A model generated the notes under the pieces. It was not told the origin of the DNA. It made no database searches and saw only the letters and a list, made by a program, of their open reading frames with translations. Shown here piece after piece: positions 17,463-26,440 of a DNA stretch of 64,000 bases. Every line of letters starts with the position of its first letter. Position 1 is the stretch's first letter. The translations under genes were made by a program, and so were the position numbers. The stretch comes from Halomonas elongata (lineage in GTDB: Bacteria > Pseudomonadota > Gammaproteobacteria > Pseudomonadales > Halomonadaceae): NCBI RefSeq assembly GCF_029081005.1, contig NZ_JAJQTQ010000005.1:1-64000 (forward strand), read 5' to 3'.

Positions 17463-18701
17463 TCAGGACGCGCGGTCGGCGCGTTCGAGAATGGCATCGC
17501 AGAGCACCTGGGCACCTGCGGCACAGTGTTCCGGCGTGGCGTACTCGGCCTCGTTATGGCTGATACCGTCGCGACAGGGGACGAAAATCATGGCCGTCGG
17601 CGCGACGCGGGATACATAGACGGCGTCATGGCCGGCACCGCTCATCATGCGACGATGGGGCAGCTCACGCGCGCGGGTCGCCCGCTCCACGGCGGCAACG
17701 CATTCGGGGTCGAAGGTCACCACCGGCGAGGCCCAGATCCGCTGCTGGGACACCGTCACGCCGAAGGTCTCGCCAGCGGCGGCCAGCTCGCGCTCGAACA
17801 GCGCCTGGAGGGCGTCCAGCTCGGTTTCCACCACGTGCCGCAGGTCGATGGTCAGCGTCACGTCGCCCGGCACCACATTGCGCGACGCCGCCTCGATATC
17901 CAGGCAGCCGCAGGTGATCTTGGTATCGCCGCTTTCATCGGCCAGGGCATGGGCCTGCAGCCGATCGATCAGGCGCGCCGCCGCGGCCAGGGCGTCGCGT
18001 CGATAGCGCATTGGCGTGGGGCCGGCATGAGCCGACTGGCCCGAGAGTGTCACGTCGAACCAGCGCATGCCCTGGACGCCGGTGACCACCCCGATGGCTT
18101 CGTGTTCTTCCTCGAGCACCGGGCCCTGTTCGATATGCAGTTCGAAGAAGCTGTCCAGGCGGGGCTCGCCCACGGGCAATTTACCGGCGTAGCCGCAGGC
18201 ATCGAGGGCCTCGCCAAGCGTCACGCCGTCGCGATCCTCGCGGGCCAGGGTCGACTCGACGCTGAACGCGCCGGCATAGGTGCCGGAGGCGACCATCGCC
18301 GGGGCGAAGCGGCTGCCTTCCTCGTTGGTCCACACCACCAGTTCCAGCGGTCGCTCGGTGACGATGCCCTGATCGTCCAGGGTGCGAAACACCTCGAGCC
18401 CGGCCAGCACACCGAGGATGCCGTCGAAACGGCCGCCCTTGGGCTGCGTATCCAGATGGCTGCCCATGGCCACCGGGTCAAGGTCGTCGCGCTTGCCGGC
18501 GCGGCGGATGAAGAGGTTGCCGATGCGATCGACCCGCCAGGTGCAGCCGAGCGATTCGCACCAGTCGAGCAGCAGGCGCCGGCCGTCGGCATCCTCGGGG
18601 GTCAGCGCCAGGCGGCAGCTGCCGCCGTTGGCGGTGGGGCCAATCTCGGCCATGGCCATCAGCGTATCCCACAGCCGCTGGCCGTCGATGGAAATCGTCA
18701 T
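17463..18701 (-). CDS. Zn-dependent amidohydrolase, M20 N-carbamoyl-amino-acid hydrolase/allantoate amidohydrolase family
   Basis: A 412-aa M20-family metal hydrolase. Metal-binding motifs are GSHLDTQPKGGRFDG near residue 78-92, WTNEEGSRFAPAM near 127 and FELHIEQGPVLEEE near 190, the set found in L-N-carbamoylases, beta-ureidopropionases and allantoate amidohydrolases. These enzymes release CO2 and NH3 from an N-carbamoyl group. First gene of the leftward unit with the aldehyde dehydrogenase. Agmatine deiminase encoded nearby makes N-carbamoylputrescine and no nitrilase-type AguB is present, so this enzyme is a candidate for that step; a role in pyrimidine or hydantoin breakdown is the alternative. 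Confidence 0.85.
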   Translation of the reverse strand: MTISIDGQRLWDTLMAMAEIGPTANGGSCRLALTPEDADGRRLLLDWCESLGCTWRVDRIGNLFIRRAGKRDDLDPVAMGSHLDTQPKGGRFDGILGVLAGLEVFRTLDDQGIVTERPLELVVWTNEEGSRFAPAMVASGTYAGAFSVESTLAREDRDGVTLGEALDACGYAGKLPVGEPRLDSFFELHIEQGPVLEEEHEAIGVVTGVQGMRWFDVTLSGQSAHAGPTPMRYRRDALAAAARLIDRLQAHALADESGDTKITCGCLDIEAASRNVVPGDVTLTIDLRHVVETELDALQALFERELAAAGETFGVTVSQQRIWASPVVTFDPECVAAVERATRARELPHRRMMSGAGHDAVYVSRVAPTAMIFVPCRDGISHNEAEYATPEHCAAGAQVLCDAILERADRAS

Positions 18702-18839
18702 GGTAAGCCTCTCCGGTCGTTGTTCGTCATGGCAGCGACCTTACGAGGGCAACGCGAGTCCCCGATATACCCCAATCAGGATATGTCGCCTCCTCCCCGA
18801 GGCTGGCTAGTCTGGCGCCTACTCAGAGGAGGTATTGCC

Positions 18840-20258
18840 ATGACCACAACAAGCACCCGTCAGACGACCGACCGCCCCGTCCTCGATGCCGAGACCCTGT
18901 GGCAGAAGGACAAGGATCATTTCATCCACCCCTTCACCGACTTCAGCACCTTCCATGAGGAAGGCTGCGACCTGATCACCGACAGTGACGGTATCTATGT
19001 AGAAGACGCACGCGGCAATCGCTTCATCGACGGCATCGCCGGGCTGTGGTGCGTCAACGTCGGGCACGGCCGCGCCGAGATCGGCCAGGCCATGGCCGAC
19101 CAGGCCACCCGCATGGCCTACTTCTCGACCTTCAACAACCTGTCCAACGCCCCGGCCGCGGAGCTCTCCGCCAAGCTCGCCGAGCTGGCCCCCGCGCATC
19201 TCAACCATGTGTTCTACAGCTGCGGCGGCTCGACGGCCAACGACGCCACCATTCGCCTGGTGCACTACTACTTCAATCGCCTGGGCAAGCCGAACAAGAA
19301 GCGCATCCTGTCGCGCAACAACGCCTACCACGGCACCACCTACCTGGCCGCGACTCTGACCGGCATCGAGAGCAACAACTGGGCGTTCGACACCCTCGAC
19401 CACCTGGTGACCCACCTCAGCGAGGCCAATTGCTATCGTCGCCCCGAGGGCATGAGCGAGGCCGAGTACTGCGACCACCTGGTGAAAGAGTTCGAGGACA
19501 CCGTCGCCGAGATCGGCGCCGACAACATCGCCGCCTTTATCGCCGAGCCGATCATGGGCGCCGGCGGCGTGCTGGTGGCCCCCGAGGGCTACCACAAGCG
19601 CGTGCAGGCGGTATGCCGCGCCAACGAGATCCTGTTCATCGCCGACGAGGTGGTCACCGGCTTCGGTCGCCTGGGGCACTTCTTCGCCTCCGAGGCGGTG
19701 TTCGAGACCCAGCCGGACATCATCAACTGCGCCAAGGGGCTGTCTTCCGGCTACGCGCCGCTGGGCGCCACCCTGATCTCCGACGAGCTCTACGAGGTGC
19801 TGGGCACCCCGCAGGGCAAGGGCGGCGTGCTGAGCACCGGCTTCACCTACTCCGGCCACCCGGTAAGCTGCGCGGCGGCGCTGAAGAGCATCGAGATCAT
19901 CGAGCGCGAGGCGATCTGCGAGAATGTCCGCGAGGTGGGCCCCTATCTCGAGCAGCAGCTCAAGACGCTCTCCCACCACGCCACCATCGGCAACGTGCGG
20001 GGCAGCCACTTCATGATGTGTCTCGAGAACGTGGCCGACAAGGACACCAAGGCGCTGCTGCCGGTGGAGGCGCGGGTCGGCGACCGCATCGCCTTCGAGG
20101 CCCAGCAGCGCGGCCTGATCATTCGCCCGGTGGGTCACCTGAACGTGATCTCCCCGACCCTGATCTGGAGCCGCGAGACCGTCGACACCGCGGTGGCGAT
20201 CCTCGACGAGGCACTCGCCGCGGCCACCGAATCGCTGCAAGAAGACGGCTTCCTGTAA
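18840..20258 (+). CDS. Class III PLP-dependent aminotransferase (omega-amine/putrescine type)
   Basis: A 472-aa fold-type I aminotransferase. The PLP lysine lies in NCAKGLSSGYAPLGA near residue 300 and the PLP-binding aspartate in LFIADEVVTGFGR near 265. The N-terminal blocks HPFTDF and GLWCVNVGHGR resemble omega-amino acid:pyruvate and putrescine:pyruvate aminotransferases. The start is fixed by AGAGGAGGT 7 bases before ATG. It opens a rightward unit with an NhaC-type antiporter and agmatine deiminase and is divergent from carbamoylase and aldehyde dehydrogenase genes, so conversion of a diamine (putrescine) to an aminoaldehyde is plausible. Beta-alanine is an alternative substrate. Confidence 0.85.
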   Translation: MTTTSTRQTTDRPVLDAETLWQKDKDHFIHPFTDFSTFHEEGCDLITDSDGIYVEDARGNRFIDGIAGLWCVNVGHGRAEIGQAMADQATRMAYFSTFNNLSNAPAAELSAKLAELAPAHLNHVFYSCGGSTANDATIRLVHYYFNRLGKPNKKRILSRNNAYHGTTYLAATLTGIESNNWAFDTLDHLVTHLSEANCYRRPEGMSEAEYCDHLVKEFEDTVAEIGADNIAAFIAEPIMGAGGVLVAPEGYHKRVQAVCRANEILFIADEVVTGFGRLGHFFASEAVFETQPDIINCAKGLSSGYAPLGATLISDELYEVLGTPQGKGGVLSTGFTYSGHPVSCAAALKSIEIIEREAICENVREVGPYLEQQLKTLSHHATIGNVRGSHFMMCLENVADKDTKALLPVEARVGDRIAFEAQQRGLIIRPVGHLNVISPTLIWSRETVDTAVAILDEALAAATESLQEDGFL

Positions 20259-20323
20259 GACGTAATTACCCGGTCGCCACTCGACCGGGGCCGTCACCCA
20301 ACAACGACAATAGAGATCGACCC

Positions 20324-21667
20324 ATGGAAACCTTTGGCGCCTGGAGCCTGATTCCCACTCTGGTGGTGCTGGGAATGGCCATCCTGACACGACGCACCAT
20401 CGAATCGTTGCTGACCGGCTGCCTGGTCGGCCTGTTGATGACCGATCCCACCAACGTGGTCTCCCGAGGCTCGGACATTCTGCTCGACGTGCTCGGCAAC
20501 GACACCGTCACCTGGATCATCCTGGTCTGCGGCCTGTTCGGCAGCCTGATCGCCCTGCTGGTCAAGACCGGCGGCGTGCTCAGCTTCGGCGACACCATGA
20601 CCCGACGCATCCACAGCCGCTCACAGAGCCTGCTGACCACCTGGTGCCTGGGACTGATCATCTTCGTCGACGACTACCTGAATGCCCTGACCATCAGCGC
20701 CTCGATGAAGAAGATCACCGACCGCTTCGGCATCTCCCGGGAAAAGCTGGCCTACATCGTCGACTCCACGGCCGCACCGATCTGCATCCTGGTGCCCTTC
20801 TCCACCTGGGCGGTGTTCTTCGCCGGCCTGCTCGAGGAGAACAACGTGACCGGCAACGGCATGGGCCTGTACATCGAGGCCATCCCCTTCATGTTCTATG
20901 CCTGGGTAGCCGCCGCCATCGTGCCGCTGGTCGCGCTGGGCTGGGTGCCCGATCTCGGTCCGATGAAGGCCGCCGAGGCCCGCGCCGCCGGCGGCCAGCC
21001 CATGCCCGACGGGGTCGATGACGATGCCCTGGAAGTCGACGAGAGCAAGCCACGCCCTCACCTCCTCAACTTCCTCGTGCCCATCGTTACCCTGATCTTC
21101 TTCACCTGGTACTTCGACATCGACATCCTGCGCGGGGTGATCGTGGCGCTCGCGGTGACTCTGGCGTTGATCCTGTCGCAGCGCCTGTTGAGCTTCCACG
21201 AGACCTTCGATACCGCCCTGGAAGGTTTCAAGGCCATGATCATGCCTCTGGGCACCCTGGTGGCGGGCTTCGCCCTCAAGGAAGTCAATGACGTGCTGGG
21301 CCTCACCGACTTCGTGATCGGCACCGTCCAGCCGCTGATGACGGCCGGGCTGCTGCCCGCCGTGGTCTTCATCACCATGGCCTTCCTGGCCTTCGCCACT
21401 GGCTCCTTCTGGGGACTCTTCGCCGTGGCCATGCCCATCGTGCTGCCCTTGGCAGAGAGCGTTCAGGCCGACATGCCACTGGTGGTCGGCGCCCTGATCT
21501 CGGCCAGCGCCTTCGGCAGCCATGCCTGCTTCTACGGCGACTCGACGGTGCTGTCCGCCCAGGGCAGCGGTTGTTCGCCGATGGCCCACGCCCTCACCCA
21601 GTTGCCCTATGTGCTGATTGCCGCGGCCATCGCTACCGTTGTATTCCTGACCGTCGGTTACCTGTGA
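20324..21667 (+). CDS. NhaC-family Na+/H+ antiporter-like transporter
   Basis: A 447-aa inner-membrane protein with about 11 hydrophobic segments and the NhaC-type blocks LIIFVDDYLNALTIS near residue 112-126, STAAPICILVPFSTWAVFF near 148-166 and a C-terminal GSHACFYGDSTVLSAQGSG. NhaC proteins exchange Na+ for H+, and relatives exchange organic compounds. Because it is embedded between an aminotransferase and agmatine deiminase it may import the amine substrate rather than control Na+; this is inference. It is 65 bases after the aminotransferase and 8 bases before aguA. Confidence 0.82.
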   Translation: METFGAWSLIPTLVVLGMAILTRRTIESLLTGCLVGLLMTDPTNVVSRGSDILLDVLGNDTVTWIILVCGLFGSLIALLVKTGGVLSFGDTMTRRIHSRSQSLLTTWCLGLIIFVDDYLNALTISASMKKITDRFGISREKLAYIVDSTAAPICILVPFSTWAVFFAGLLEENNVTGNGMGLYIEAIPFMFYAWVAAAIVPLVALGWVPDLGPMKAAEARAAGGQPMPDGVDDDALEVDESKPRPHLLNFLVPIVTLIFFTWYFDIDILRGVIVALAVTLALILSQRLLSFHETFDTALEGFKAMIMPLGTLVAGFALKEVNDVLGLTDFVIGTVQPLMTAGLLPAVVFITMAFLAFATGSFWGLFAVAMPIVLPLAESVQADMPLVVGALISASAFGSHACFYGDSTVLSAQGSGCSPMAHALTQLPYVLIAAAIATVVFLTVGYL

Positions 21668-21675
21668 GAGAGCCC

Positions 21676-22788
21676 ATGACCACTCCGACATCCTCCGCGA
21701 CGCCCGCCGCACTCGGTTTTTCCATGCCGGCCGAGTTCGCCCCCCACGAAGCCTGCTGGATGCTCTGGCCGCAGCGTCCCGACACCTGGCGCTACGGCGC
21801 CAAGCCGGCCCAGCAGGCCTTCGTCGAGGTCGCCACGGCCATCGCCGAGAGTGAAACCGTCTTCGTCGGCGTCAACGACGAGCAATACGAGAACGCCCGC
21901 AATCAGTTGCCCGACAGCGTCCGCGTGGTGGAGCTCTCCAGCAACGACGCCTGGATGCGCGACGTCGGTCCGACGTTCCTGACACATCCGGACGGCCGAC
22001 TGGCCCTGGTGGACTGGGAGTTCAACGCCTGGGGCGGGCTCGAGGGCGGACTCTACTTCCCCTGGGACAAGGATCGTCGTATCCGCACCAAGATCGCCGA
22101 GATGCTCGGCGTGCCCCGCTTCGACGCCTCGGTCGTGCTGGAGGGCGGCGCCATTCACGTGGATGGCGAGGGCACGCTGATCACCACCGAGGAGTGCCTG
22201 CTCAATGCCAACCGCAACCCGGCCCTCTCCCGGGACGACATGGAGCAGGTCCTGCGCGATACCCTGGGCGTGGAGACCATCATCTGGCTGCCACAGGGCT
22301 GCTACCTGGACGAGACCGACGGCCACGTCGACAACCTGTGCTGCTTCGTCGCCCCCGGCGAAGTGGCCCTGAGCTGGACCGACGACCCGGCCGACCCCCA
22401 GTACGCCATCTCTCGAGAGGCGCTGGCCGTGCTGGAGAACGCCACCGACGCCCGTGGTCGATCGTTCAAGATTCACAGGCTCCCCCAACCGGGACCGCTG
22501 CACATCGGCGAGGACGAGGCCAACGGCATCGACCGTCTGAACCATTCGCACCCGCGACGCCCCGGCGACCGCATGGCCGGCTCCTACGTGAACTTCTACA
22601 TCGGCAACTCGGTGGTGGTGATGCCGCTGCTCGACCCGGCACGGGACGACGAGGCCCGCGCCATCATCGAAGGGCTTTTCCCGACGCGACGCGTGATCGG
22701 CGTGCCGGCCCGCGAGATCCTGCTCGGCGGCGGCAACATCCACTGCATCACTCAGCAGCAGCCCCGGAGACATCGCGGTCAAGCGTGA
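21676..22788 (+). CDS. aguA: Agmatine deiminase
   Basis: A 370-aa peptidyl-arginine-deiminase-fold enzyme that hydrolyses agmatine to N-carbamoylputrescine and ammonia. Diagnostic motifs are the N-terminal CWMLWPQRPDTWR, the substrate block NDAWMRDVGPTF near residue 94, LEGGAIHVDGEG near 155, DETDGHVDN near 217 and the catalytic cysteine in GGGNIHCITQQ near the C-terminus. Length is normal for AguA. It begins 8 bases after the antiporter gene, so the rightward trio is one operon. Confidence 0.93.
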   Translation: MTTPTSSATPAALGFSMPAEFAPHEACWMLWPQRPDTWRYGAKPAQQAFVEVATAIAESETVFVGVNDEQYENARNQLPDSVRVVELSSNDAWMRDVGPTFLTHPDGRLALVDWEFNAWGGLEGGLYFPWDKDRRIRTKIAEMLGVPRFDASVVLEGGAIHVDGEGTLITTEECLLNANRNPALSRDDMEQVLRDTLGVETIIWLPQGCYLDETDGHVDNLCCFVAPGEVALSWTDDPADPQYAISREALAVLENATDARGRSFKIHRLPQPGPLHIGEDEANGIDRLNHSHPRRPGDRMAGSYVNFYIGNSVVVMPLLDPARDDEARAIIEGLFPTRRVIGVPAREILLGGGNIHCITQQQPRRHRGQA

Positions 22789-22812
22789 CGAAGTGAACGA
22801 CAGCCACGGTCC

Positions 22813-22992
22813 TCATAGCGTCAGGTTGAGGATCAGCGCCGCCCCGCCTACCAGCAGGGCGGTGAGCACGGCGAGCGTCACGACCCTGTCCAGCCATCGG
22901 TCGAAACGGGCCCAACCGCACCGCAAACGTCGACTCGGCGCATGCCGCCGAGTCGCGCCGGTCCGCCTGCGAGTCCGCGACATCCCCGCCAT
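22813..22992 (-). CDS. Small single-pass membrane protein, 59 aa
   Basis: A 59-aa ORF: the N-terminal 28 residues are very basic (many Arg), then DRWLDRVVTLAVLTALLVGG and AALILNLTL form a membrane segment that ends the protein. This is a tail-anchored or N-in single-pass layout. GGAGGG lies just before the ATG at 22992, with rather short spacing. The frame stays open upstream to 23214 but that part is low in coding character. No family recognised. It is convergent with aguA. Confidence 0.45.
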   Translation of the reverse strand: MAGMSRTRRRTGATRRHAPSRRLRCGWARFDRWLDRVVTLAVLTALLVGGAALILNLTL

Positions 22993-23411
22993 TTTCCCTC
23001 CGACACCCTGAGCGCCCGCGGTAATCACCACGCGACCGTCTCCATCCATGTGGTCAATCTCGCCGTCCTGGCGAAGAAAAACGCCAATACCATGAGTATA
23101 AGTAAACGCACGCCGCATGCCATGCTTTACGTATACCTTGTCAGCATAATCGCACGCGCGTGACGACTCCCCCGATCGCCCTTCCCCATTGTTTCTTCCT
23201 GGCGTCGCCCTCACCTACAAAGAAAGCATGCTAATAAAATGCTGACTCCATCGCCGCGTGTCGCCAAGCGCAAGGCATCCGGAACACAGAAAGCGAGACA
23301 TGACATGACGTCAGGCGAGCTTTCGACCGGGCTGGCGCACCAGCACCGCGTAACACAGCGATTAGCACACAGGCATTTACGCAGTATTTTCATGATTTTC
23401 TGGAGATCCCC
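22993..23411. other. Intergenic region, AT-richer, probable promoter area
   Basis: About 420 bases without a convincing gene, noticeably AT-richer than its surroundings between about 23080 and 23400. It lies upstream of both the small membrane ORF (leftward) and the luciferase-like gene (rightward), so it probably carries their promoters. No RNA gene or clear hairpin was recognised. Confidence 0.5.
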
Positions 23412-24425
23412 ATGCCCCGACTGGCCGACACGCCCCTCTCCGTTCTGGACCTGGCCCCGATCCGACAAGGCGGCAGTGCCGCCGACAGCTTCAATGAAAG
23501 CGTCGCGCTGGCTCGCCTGACCGAACGCCTTGGCTTCACGCGTTACTGGGTCGCCGAGCACCACAGCATCGATGGCATCGCCAGCGCCGCCACCGCCGTG
23601 TTGATCGGACACCTGGCGGGACAGACCTCGCACATCCGCGTGGGCAGCGGTGGTATCATGCTACCCAATCACCCGCCTCTGGTGATCGCCGAACAGTTCG
23701 GTACCCTGGAGACCCTCTATCCGGGCCGCATCGATCTCGGCCTCGGGCGTGCCCCGGGCTCCGACGGCGCCACCATGGCGGCCATGCGCCGTGACCCGCG
23801 CGCCGGCGTGGACGATTTCCCCCAGCGCCTCGAGGAGCTGCGCGGCTTCCTCGACGACGAGCGGGCCAACCAGCGTGTGCGCGCCATCCCCGGGCAAGGC
23901 ACCAGAGTGCCCCTCTGGCTGCTCGGTTCCAGCGACTACAGCGCGCGACTGGCCGCCCGTGAAGGCCTGCCCTTCGCCTTCGCCGCCCAGTTCGCCCCCG
24001 CCCAGTTGCACGACGCCCTGCGGCTATATCGCGACAACTTCCAGCCGTCTTCGGTACTGGACGCGCCCTATGCCATGGTCGGCCTGCCGGTGGTTGCCGC
24101 CGACGACGATGACCGGGCGGAGTTTCTCGCCTCGACGGCACGCCAGAAGTTTCTCGGCATGATACGTGGCCGCCGCACCCGAGCCCTGCCGCCGGTGGAG
24201 CAGCTCGACTGGTCGCCCCTGGAACAGGCACAGGTCGAGCAGTTCTTCGGTGCCGCCGTGATCGGTGGCCCACAGCGCGTGCGCGACGGCCTGGAAGGCT
24301 TTCTGGAAAGCACCGGAGCGGATGAGCTGATGATCCACACCGATGTCTACGCACAGGAGGATCGGCTGCGCAGCTACGACATCCTCGGCGAGCTCTGGCA
24401 GACTGGACGTACGGAACCTTCTTGA
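23412..24425 (+). CDS. LLM-class (luciferase-like) flavin-dependent oxidoreductase
   Basis: A 337-aa protein of the bacterial luciferase-like family, MsnO8/YhbW-type subgroup. It has the N-terminal strand [14 protein letters not shown], the block [16 protein letters not shown] near residue 45, [23 protein letters not shown] split around 78-98, and [14 protein letters not shown] near 104-117, a recognised subgroup signature. These enzymes use FMNH2 or F420; in this lineage FMN is expected. Substrate unknown. The gene is followed by two small hairpins before a short membrane protein gene. Confidence 0.88.
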   Translation: MPRLADTPLSVLDLAPIRQGGSAADSFNESVALARLTERLGFTRYWVAEHHSIDGIASAATAVLIGHLAGQTSHIRVGSGGIMLPNHPPLVIAEQFGTLETLYPGRIDLGLGRAPGSDGATMAAMRRDPRAGVDDFPQRLEELRGFLDDERANQRVRAIPGQGTRVPLWLLGSSDYSARLAAREGLPFAFAAQFAPAQLHDALRLYRDNFQPSSVLDAPYAMVGLPVVAADDDDRAEFLASTARQKFLGMIRGRRTRALPPVEQLDWSPLEQAQVEQFFGAAVIGGPQRVRDGLEGFLESTGADELMIHTDVYAQEDRLRSYDILGELWQTGRTEPS

Positions 24426-24430
24426 TGCGC

Positions 24431-24484
24431 TGCTTGCCCAAGCAGGAACAGTCATCCACGGCGTGATCGCCCGACCGGGCGATC
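24431..24484. repeat. Two consecutive hairpins after the luciferase-like gene
   Basis: First hairpin TGCTTG-CC-CAAGCA (24431-24444) begins 6 bases after the stop codon. Second is GATCGCCC (24465-24472), loop GACC, GGGCGATC (24477-24484), a perfect 8-bp stem. Neither has a T tract, so they are more likely mRNA-stabilising or pause structures than strong terminators. Confidence 0.55.
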
Positions 24485-24502
24485 CGCCTCTATGGAGCCT
24501 TC

Positions 24503-24874
24503 ATGTCCGACTCCAATGATCCGCGCAACAACGCCGCCTGGCGCGCCGCACAACAATGGCAGCAGCGTGCTCGTCAGGCCAGGCCCGGCGGCCATGTCAG
24601 CGGCATCAAGCTGCTGTTCACCTGGTTGTTCTTTGGCGTGATGATGATCATCGGCACCGTGATCGGCCTGGTCTTCCTGCTGATCGGCTGGGCCATGCTG
24701 CCTTTCCTTCGACGCCGCATGAAAAAGCGCATGGAGGCAATGCGCGCCGATCAGGCCCAGGATATCGGCGGCGGGCAAGCTTACCGAGAGCCCCGCTCCG
24801 GCGATGGCCGGGCGCGGGACCACCAGGTGCTCGAAGGTGACTACGAGACCCGCGACGACCGCTCGAATTCCTGA
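24503..24874 (+). CDS. Hypothetical single-pass membrane protein, 123 aa
   Basis: A 123-aa protein with an amphipathic, Gln/Arg-rich N-terminus, one or two hydrophobic segments between about residues 36 and 68 (LFTWLFFGVMMIIGTVIGLV; FLLIGWAMLPFL), a basic patch RRRMKKRM and a polar C-terminal tail. No family recognised. The start follows a GGAG-containing stretch (TATGGAGCCTTC). It lies between the luciferase-like gene and the convergent monooxygenase gene. Confidence 0.65.
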   Translation: MSDSNDPRNNAAWRAAQQWQQRARQARPGGHVSGIKLLFTWLFFGVMMIIGTVIGLVFLLIGWAMLPFLRRRMKKRMEAMRADQAQDIGGGQAYREPRSGDGRARDHQVLEGDYETRDDRSNS

Positions 24875-24917
24875 GTCGCATCGCCCAGCCAGCGGGACAG
24901 TGGTGATGGGGTCGGGA

Positions 24918-26228
24918 TCAGGCTGAACGCCTGTACTCCCAGCCCAACCGGCAACGCGCCGCCGTCACGTCATCACGCGGATCGTGATTCCAGAGCCAGT
25001 CGAAGCGCCGCTCCAGGTCGGCGGAGAGACGAACCTCGTCGGCACCAATCTCCTCCCCACAGTACTCGTAGAGTTCTCCGGCCTCGCGGGACGTCACCTG
25101 GACGCGACAGGCACGGGCATGCCGCACCGCCTCGAAGGCCGACAGCACGGTCGCGGCACCGTCGCGGTCGCAGGCCGGGTCGCCCAACAGGCTGGCCAGC
25201 ACGTAGGCATCCTCCAGCGCCTGGCCGGCCCCGGCACCCTGATGGGGCAGCATGGCGTGGGCGGCATCGCCCACGATCAGCACCCGGTCGCGGGCGTAGC
25301 GCGGCAATTCGGGCAACTCGTGCAGAGCCCAGCGGGTCGGATGATCAATGCAGCCCAGGATGGCCTTCGAAGCGGCGCCCCAGCCAGGGAAGTCGTCGAG
25401 CATCGCCTGCTGACTCACTTCCACGACCCAGGGCGCGCCCTCCGGCAGCCGCGGCTCGGGGCTGGAACGATCGGTGATGAAGGCCACCACGTTGATCAAC
25501 GCCGCCTGCTTCACCGGGAAGGTCAGGATATGCCGATCGGGCCCCAGGTACATCTGCGGCACCATGGCCAGCCGCTCGTCACAGCCCGCCTCGACTATCG
25601 CCCGACGCAGCCGTTCGGTGGGTACCAGGCCGCGATAGGCCTGGGTCCCGCTCCAGCGCGGCCCGACCTCGCCGTAGTCCGCTACCGGCAGCACGTGCTC
25701 GCGCACCGCCGATTTGATGCCGTCATAGCCGATCAGCAGGTCGCCGCGGAACTCGCTGTCATCCTCGAAGCGCACGCAGACGCCCTCGGCGTCCTGCGCC
25801 ACCGTCCGGCAGCGCTTGCCGAAGTGCGCGATGCCCTCGGGCAGGTGAGCCACGATAGCATTCAGGAAGTCGGCACGATGGACCGAGGACTGCCCGCAGC
25901 CGGCCGCCAGCGAGGCGGTCAGATAGGCTTCGTCCCGGCCACGCCTCCACTCGAACCAGACGTCCTCAAAGGGCGCTGGCGAGGCATCGGCGATGCGCCG
26001 ATAGGCCGTCTCCAGGCCGAGCAGCGAGATGGCCCGCACCGCATTGGGGCCGAAGGAAACCCCGGCGCCGATCTCCGAGAAGCGTTCGGCGGCCTCGAAA
26101 AGGTGGACCTCGAGGTCCGGCTGTCGGGAGAGTGCCACGGCGAGGGCTACGCCCCCGATGCCGCCGCCGACGATACCGATGCGAAGACGCGGGTCACGGG
26201 GAGTCGAGGTGGTCGTATCTGCCTGCAT
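24918..26228 (-). CDS. FAD-dependent aromatic monooxygenase (salicylate/3-hydroxybenzoate hydroxylase type)
   Basis: A 436-aa class A flavoprotein hydroxylase. The N-terminal dinucleotide motif is IGIVGGGIGGVALAVALSR, the DG motif LIGYDGIKSAVRE lies near residue 170, and the second FAD motif DRVLIVGDAAHAMLPHQGAGAGQALEDA near 305-330 is seen in two parts. The pattern matches salicylate 1-monooxygenase and 3-hydroxybenzoate 6-monooxygenase enzymes. The start is fixed by AGGAGCAGCGATC before ATG at 26228; an upstream ATG at 26267 is out of place. It is divergent from a NahR-like LysR regulator and near benzoate genes. Salicylate to catechol would feed the cat operon directly; gentisate is the alternative. 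Confidence 0.85.
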   Translation of the reverse strand: MQADTTTSTPRDPRLRIGIVGGGIGGVALAVALSRQPDLEVHLFEAAERFSEIGAGVSFGPNAVRAISLLGLETAYRRIADASPAPFEDVWFEWRRGRDEAYLTASLAAGCGQSSVHRADFLNAIVAHLPEGIAHFGKRCRTVAQDAEGVCVRFEDDSEFRGDLLIGYDGIKSAVREHVLPVADYGEVGPRWSGTQAYRGLVPTERLRRAIVEAGCDERLAMVPQMYLGPDRHILTFPVKQAALINVVAFITDRSSPEPRLPEGAPWVVEVSQQAMLDDFPGWGAASKAILGCIDHPTRWALHELPELPRYARDRVLIVGDAAHAMLPHQGAGAGQALEDAYVLASLLGDPACDRDGAATVLSAFEAVRHARACRVQVTSREAGELYEYCGEEIGADEVRLSADLERRFDWLWNHDPRDDVTAARCRLGWEYRRSA

Positions 26229-26440
26229 GATCGCTGCTCCTGTCCAAAGAAGGTGACGTGGCATCACGCTAGGCGCTCTCCGATATGACTCACAACGAAG
26301 TGCCTTTCATTCCTCGGATAAACGGCATTAATATCTAGAAAAACCAGTGTATTACCGACGCCTCCGGGAGCCGCCCTCGACCTTTGTCTAGGCCAGTGCC
26401 CACGGGGCGCCGCCCCGACATCGACGGAGACAGGCCCGGC

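Noticed and set aside
15957..20258. Very long open frame of 1433 codons on the + strand
   Set aside because: Its first two thirds are antisense to the aldehyde dehydrogenase and carbamoylase genes and have no family pattern; only the end from 18840 is the real aminotransferase. High GC makes stops rare in the opposite frame.
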